Shown: one piece after another, positions 62,067 through 64,000 of the stretch | Layout of the letters: each line of letters opens with the position of its first letter | Numbering within the stretch: position 1 is the stretch's first letter | NCBI GenBank assembly: GCA_963766995.1 | Contig: CAVYCE010000002.1 | Span: 310,001-374,000 of the forward strand | Direction: 5' to 3' | DNA: 64,000 nucleotides | Origin: Bog-473 sp963766995 | Lineage (GTDB): Bacteria > Actinomycetota > Acidimicrobiia > Acidimicrobiales > RAAP-2 | Position numbers and translations under genes: made by a program | The notes under the pieces: model-generated | Databases searched by the model: none | Told to the model about the DNA's origin: nothing | The model's input: the letters and a program-made list of their open reading frames with translations, nothing else

Positions 62067-62222
62067 ATGCCTAACTTTGAGGGTTACTGCGTGAAGTGCC
62101 GAGAGAAGCGGGAATTCGACGGGCAAGAGGTTGAGCTGGCCAATGGCCGTCGAGCCGCGCAAGGCCTGTGCCCCACCTGCGGCACCAAGATGAACCGCAT
62201 TCTCGGCAAGAAGAAGGACTAG
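62067..62222 (+). CDS. Small zinc-ribbon protein (DUF5679-like)
   Basis: 51 residues, MPNFEGYCVKCREKREF to a Lys-rich end. Two CxxC pairs (CVKC, CPTC) form a zinc ribbon. AAAGGAG lies 8 nt before the ATG, a strong site. The frame is open upstream to 61962 without conserved residues. The family is widespread in Actinobacteria with unknown function. Confidence 0.88.
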   Translation: MPNFEGYCVKCREKREFDGQEVELANGRRAAQGLCPTCGTKMNRILGKKKD

Positions 62223-62231
62223 CTGCGCCAC

Positions 62232-62261
62232 ACCCCGGCGCGGCTGCCTGAGCGCCGGGGT
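62232..62261 (+). terminator. Hairpin after the zinc-ribbon gene
   Basis: A perfect 10-bp stem ACCCCGGCGC/GCGCCGGGGT with a 10-nt loop begins 9 nt after the stop codon. No U-run follows, so it may act as a weak or factor-assisted terminator and as an RNA-stabilising 3' end. Confidence 0.6.
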
Positions 62262-62285
62262 GACCGACGTGCCACGATTCGCCAT

Positions 62286-64000
62286 ATGCACGATCTGATC
62301 GTCCACGGCGGCACGCTGGTCGACGGGACCGGATCGCCGCCTCGGACGGCAGACATGGCCATCGACGACGGCATCATCACCGAAGTCGGACACCTCTCGG
62401 AGTCGCAGCCTCGCGCACCATCGATGCTGACGGCCTCCTGGTCACCCCCGGGTGGGTGGACATCCACACCCACTACGACGGCCAAGCCACCTGGGACCCT
62501 GAGCTGGCCCCGTCGTCCTGGCACGGCGTGACCACGCTGGTCATGGGCAACTGCGGCGTGGGCTTCGCTCCGGCCGCTCCCGACCGCCACGACTGGCTCA
62601 TCGGCCTCATGGAGGGCGTCGAGGACATTCCCGGCGCCGCACTGAGCGAGGGGATCAAGTGGGAATGGGAGACCTTCCCCGAGTACCTCGACGCCCTGGA
62701 CAAACGCCAATGGACGGTCGATGTCGGCACCCAGGTCCCCCACGGCGCCGTCCGGGCCTACGTCATGGGCGAGCGCGGGGCCCGCAACGAGCCGGCCAAC
62801 CCGCGAGGAGATCGACGACATGCGGGCCATCGTGCTCGAGGCAATTCGAGCCGGTGCCCTGGGCTTCTCTACGTCGCGCACCATTGGACATCGAGCCATC
62901 GACGGAGAACCCGTACCAGGAACCTACGCCGCCGAGGACGAGCTGTTCGGCATCGGCAGTGCACTGGCAGAGGCCGGTACCGGCGTCTTCGAGCTGGCGC
63001 CGGTGGGCTCAGCCGGGGAGCTCTTGCTCGATGCAGTCAAGGAAGTGGACTGGATGCGCCGCTTGTCGGCCAAGATCGACCGGCCCGTGAGCTACGTCCT
63101 GCTGCAGGTCGACGACGAACCCGAACTCTGGCGCTCGCAGCTGGCCGCATCGCTCGAGGCCTGCGCCGAGGGCGCACAGCTGCATCCTCAGGTCGCTGGC
63201 CGACCAACCGGGATCCTGTCCGGGCACCACACCACGCTCTGTCTGCTTGGGCGACATCCCGGCCTATCAGGAACTGAAGGCTAAGGGTTTGTCACCCGAA
63301 GCCTTGGCCCTGGCTCTGGCGGACCCGGAAGTGCGGAGGCGAATCACCGATTGGGAGCCACCGTCGCCAGCCGTTGCTGAGGCCATGGACAGGGCCTACC
63401 GACGTACCTATTTCCTGGGTGACCCACCGAACTACGAGCCCGGACCGGAACATTCGCTGGCTGGACTGGCCCAAGCCGCAGGGACCACGCCGCTGGAGAT
63501 CGCCTACGACATCATGGCGGCCCACGACGGGCAGGGGCTGCTCTATATCCCCATCCTTAACTACGCCACTGGAGACCTCGATCACGTCCGCGAAATGCTC
63601 CTGCACCCACAAGGAGCGCTTGGGCTCTCCGATGGCGGCGCTCACACCGGCACCATCTGTGACGCTTCCATGCCCACTTTCATGCTGACCCACTGGACCC
63701 GGGACCGCAGCCGGGGCGACCTCCTGCCGCTCCCCTACGTGGTGAAGAAGCAGACCCACGACACGGCACGCCTGTATGGGATGTCGGACCGCGGCACAGT
63801 GGAACCGGGTGCGCTGGGCGACCTCAACCTCATCGACTATGACGCCCTCCGCCTTGGCAGCCCCTACGTGGCCTCGGACCTGCCGGCCGGTGGCAATCGG
63901 CTCCTGCAGAAGGCCGATGGCTACGTGGCCACAATCAAAAAAGGCACCGCCACCTTCGAATCAGGTCAGTGCACCGGCCAATTCCCAGGAAGATTGGTAC
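62286..64000 (+). CDS. N-acyl-D-amino-acid deacylase (D-aminoacylase), frameshifted, cut by window end
   Basis: Amidohydrolase-3 family enzyme. The N-terminus MHDLIVHGGTLVDGTGSP, the metal site LVTPGWVDIHTHYDGQATWD, GVTTLVMGNCGVGFAP and the distal LSDGGAHTGTICDASMPTFM are clear. Adding one base near 62400 and removing one at 62800-62802 and one at 63252-63254 gives a continuous frame to the window end. It is near full length (about 570 residues), and its last residues lie outside the window. The substrate (N-acyl D-amino acids) is inferred from the family. Confidence 0.85.

Noticed and set aside
1..64000. Search for tRNA, rRNA and CRISPR arrays
   Set aside because: No cloverleaf-like, rRNA-like or spacer-repeat sequence was noticed by eye. 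A covariance-model search would be decisive.

Overview
The window reads as a chromosomal segment of a high-GC actinobacterium, most likely of class Acidimicrobiia. The reasons are the gene order (pnp-rpsO-ribF-truB-rbfA-infB-nusA-rimP, then ispG-rseP-dxr-cdsA-frr-pyrH-tsf-rpsB-xer, and rne-rplU-rpmA, obgE-proB-proA, tig-clpP-clpX), an F420-type (LLM) oxidoreductase, a mycothiol-type DinB/MDMPI protein, and a secreted repeat protein of a type I associate with that class. The class assignment is inference; no rRNA or tRNA gene was seen. No stretch longer than 300 bases lacks a gene.

Layout. 1-22.7 kb, all minus strand: dapB, an M16 peptidase, pnp, rpsO, ribF, truB, rbfA, infB, ylxR, nusA, rimP, proS, ispG, rseP, dxr, cdsA, frr, pyrH, tsf, rpsB, xerC. 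This is a translation and envelope-precursor block with many 4-nt stop/start overlaps. 22.8-27.2 kb, plus: a Tat-exported family-5 solute-binding protein packed with a response regulator, a histidine kinase and a GerMN lipoprotein. 27.2-29.3 kb, minus: rsfS, a small membrane protein, nadD and an LLM oxidoreductase. 29.3-32.3 kb, plus: class II DAHP synthase, then a secreted protein with six 42-residue repeats and a GH25-like domain.

32.3-40.3 kb, minus: a DUF222-HNH protein, then obgE-proB-proA continuing by overlaps into a MoxR ATPase, a VWA protein and a histidine phosphatase. 40.4-46.0 kb, mixed: a secreted protein, an MtaD-like deaminase, a DtxR-family regulator and a copper amine oxidase, with divergent purine nucleoside phosphorylase and VOC genes; this block separates rpmA from obgE. 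46.0-62.0 kb, minus: rpmA, rplU, rne, two radical-SAM-linked proteins, mrdA, mreD, mreC, mreB, ndk, folC, clpX, clpP, tig and an MDMPI-family gene. 62.1-64.0 kb, plus: a 51-residue zinc ribbon and a D-aminoacylase cut by the window end.

The most important caution concerns sequence quality. About thirty single-base indels break genes that should be intact (proS, pyrH, tsf, nadD, mreB, clpX, clpP, tig and others). They are strongly biased to +1 and clustered at 19.6-20.2, 27.0-28.8 and 58.8-63.3 kb. In each gene the corrected length is a multiple of three and conserved motifs rejoin, so I read them as assembly or sequencing errors rather than pseudogenes. Coordinates below span the whole corrected genes.

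The strongest unexplained items are the solute-binding protein/two-component/GerMN operon, the MoxR-VWA-phosphatase extension of proBA, near-cognate ATA and CTG starts at coupled junctions, a nested hairpin leader before pnp, and the propeller-like repeat plus GH25-like secreted protein.
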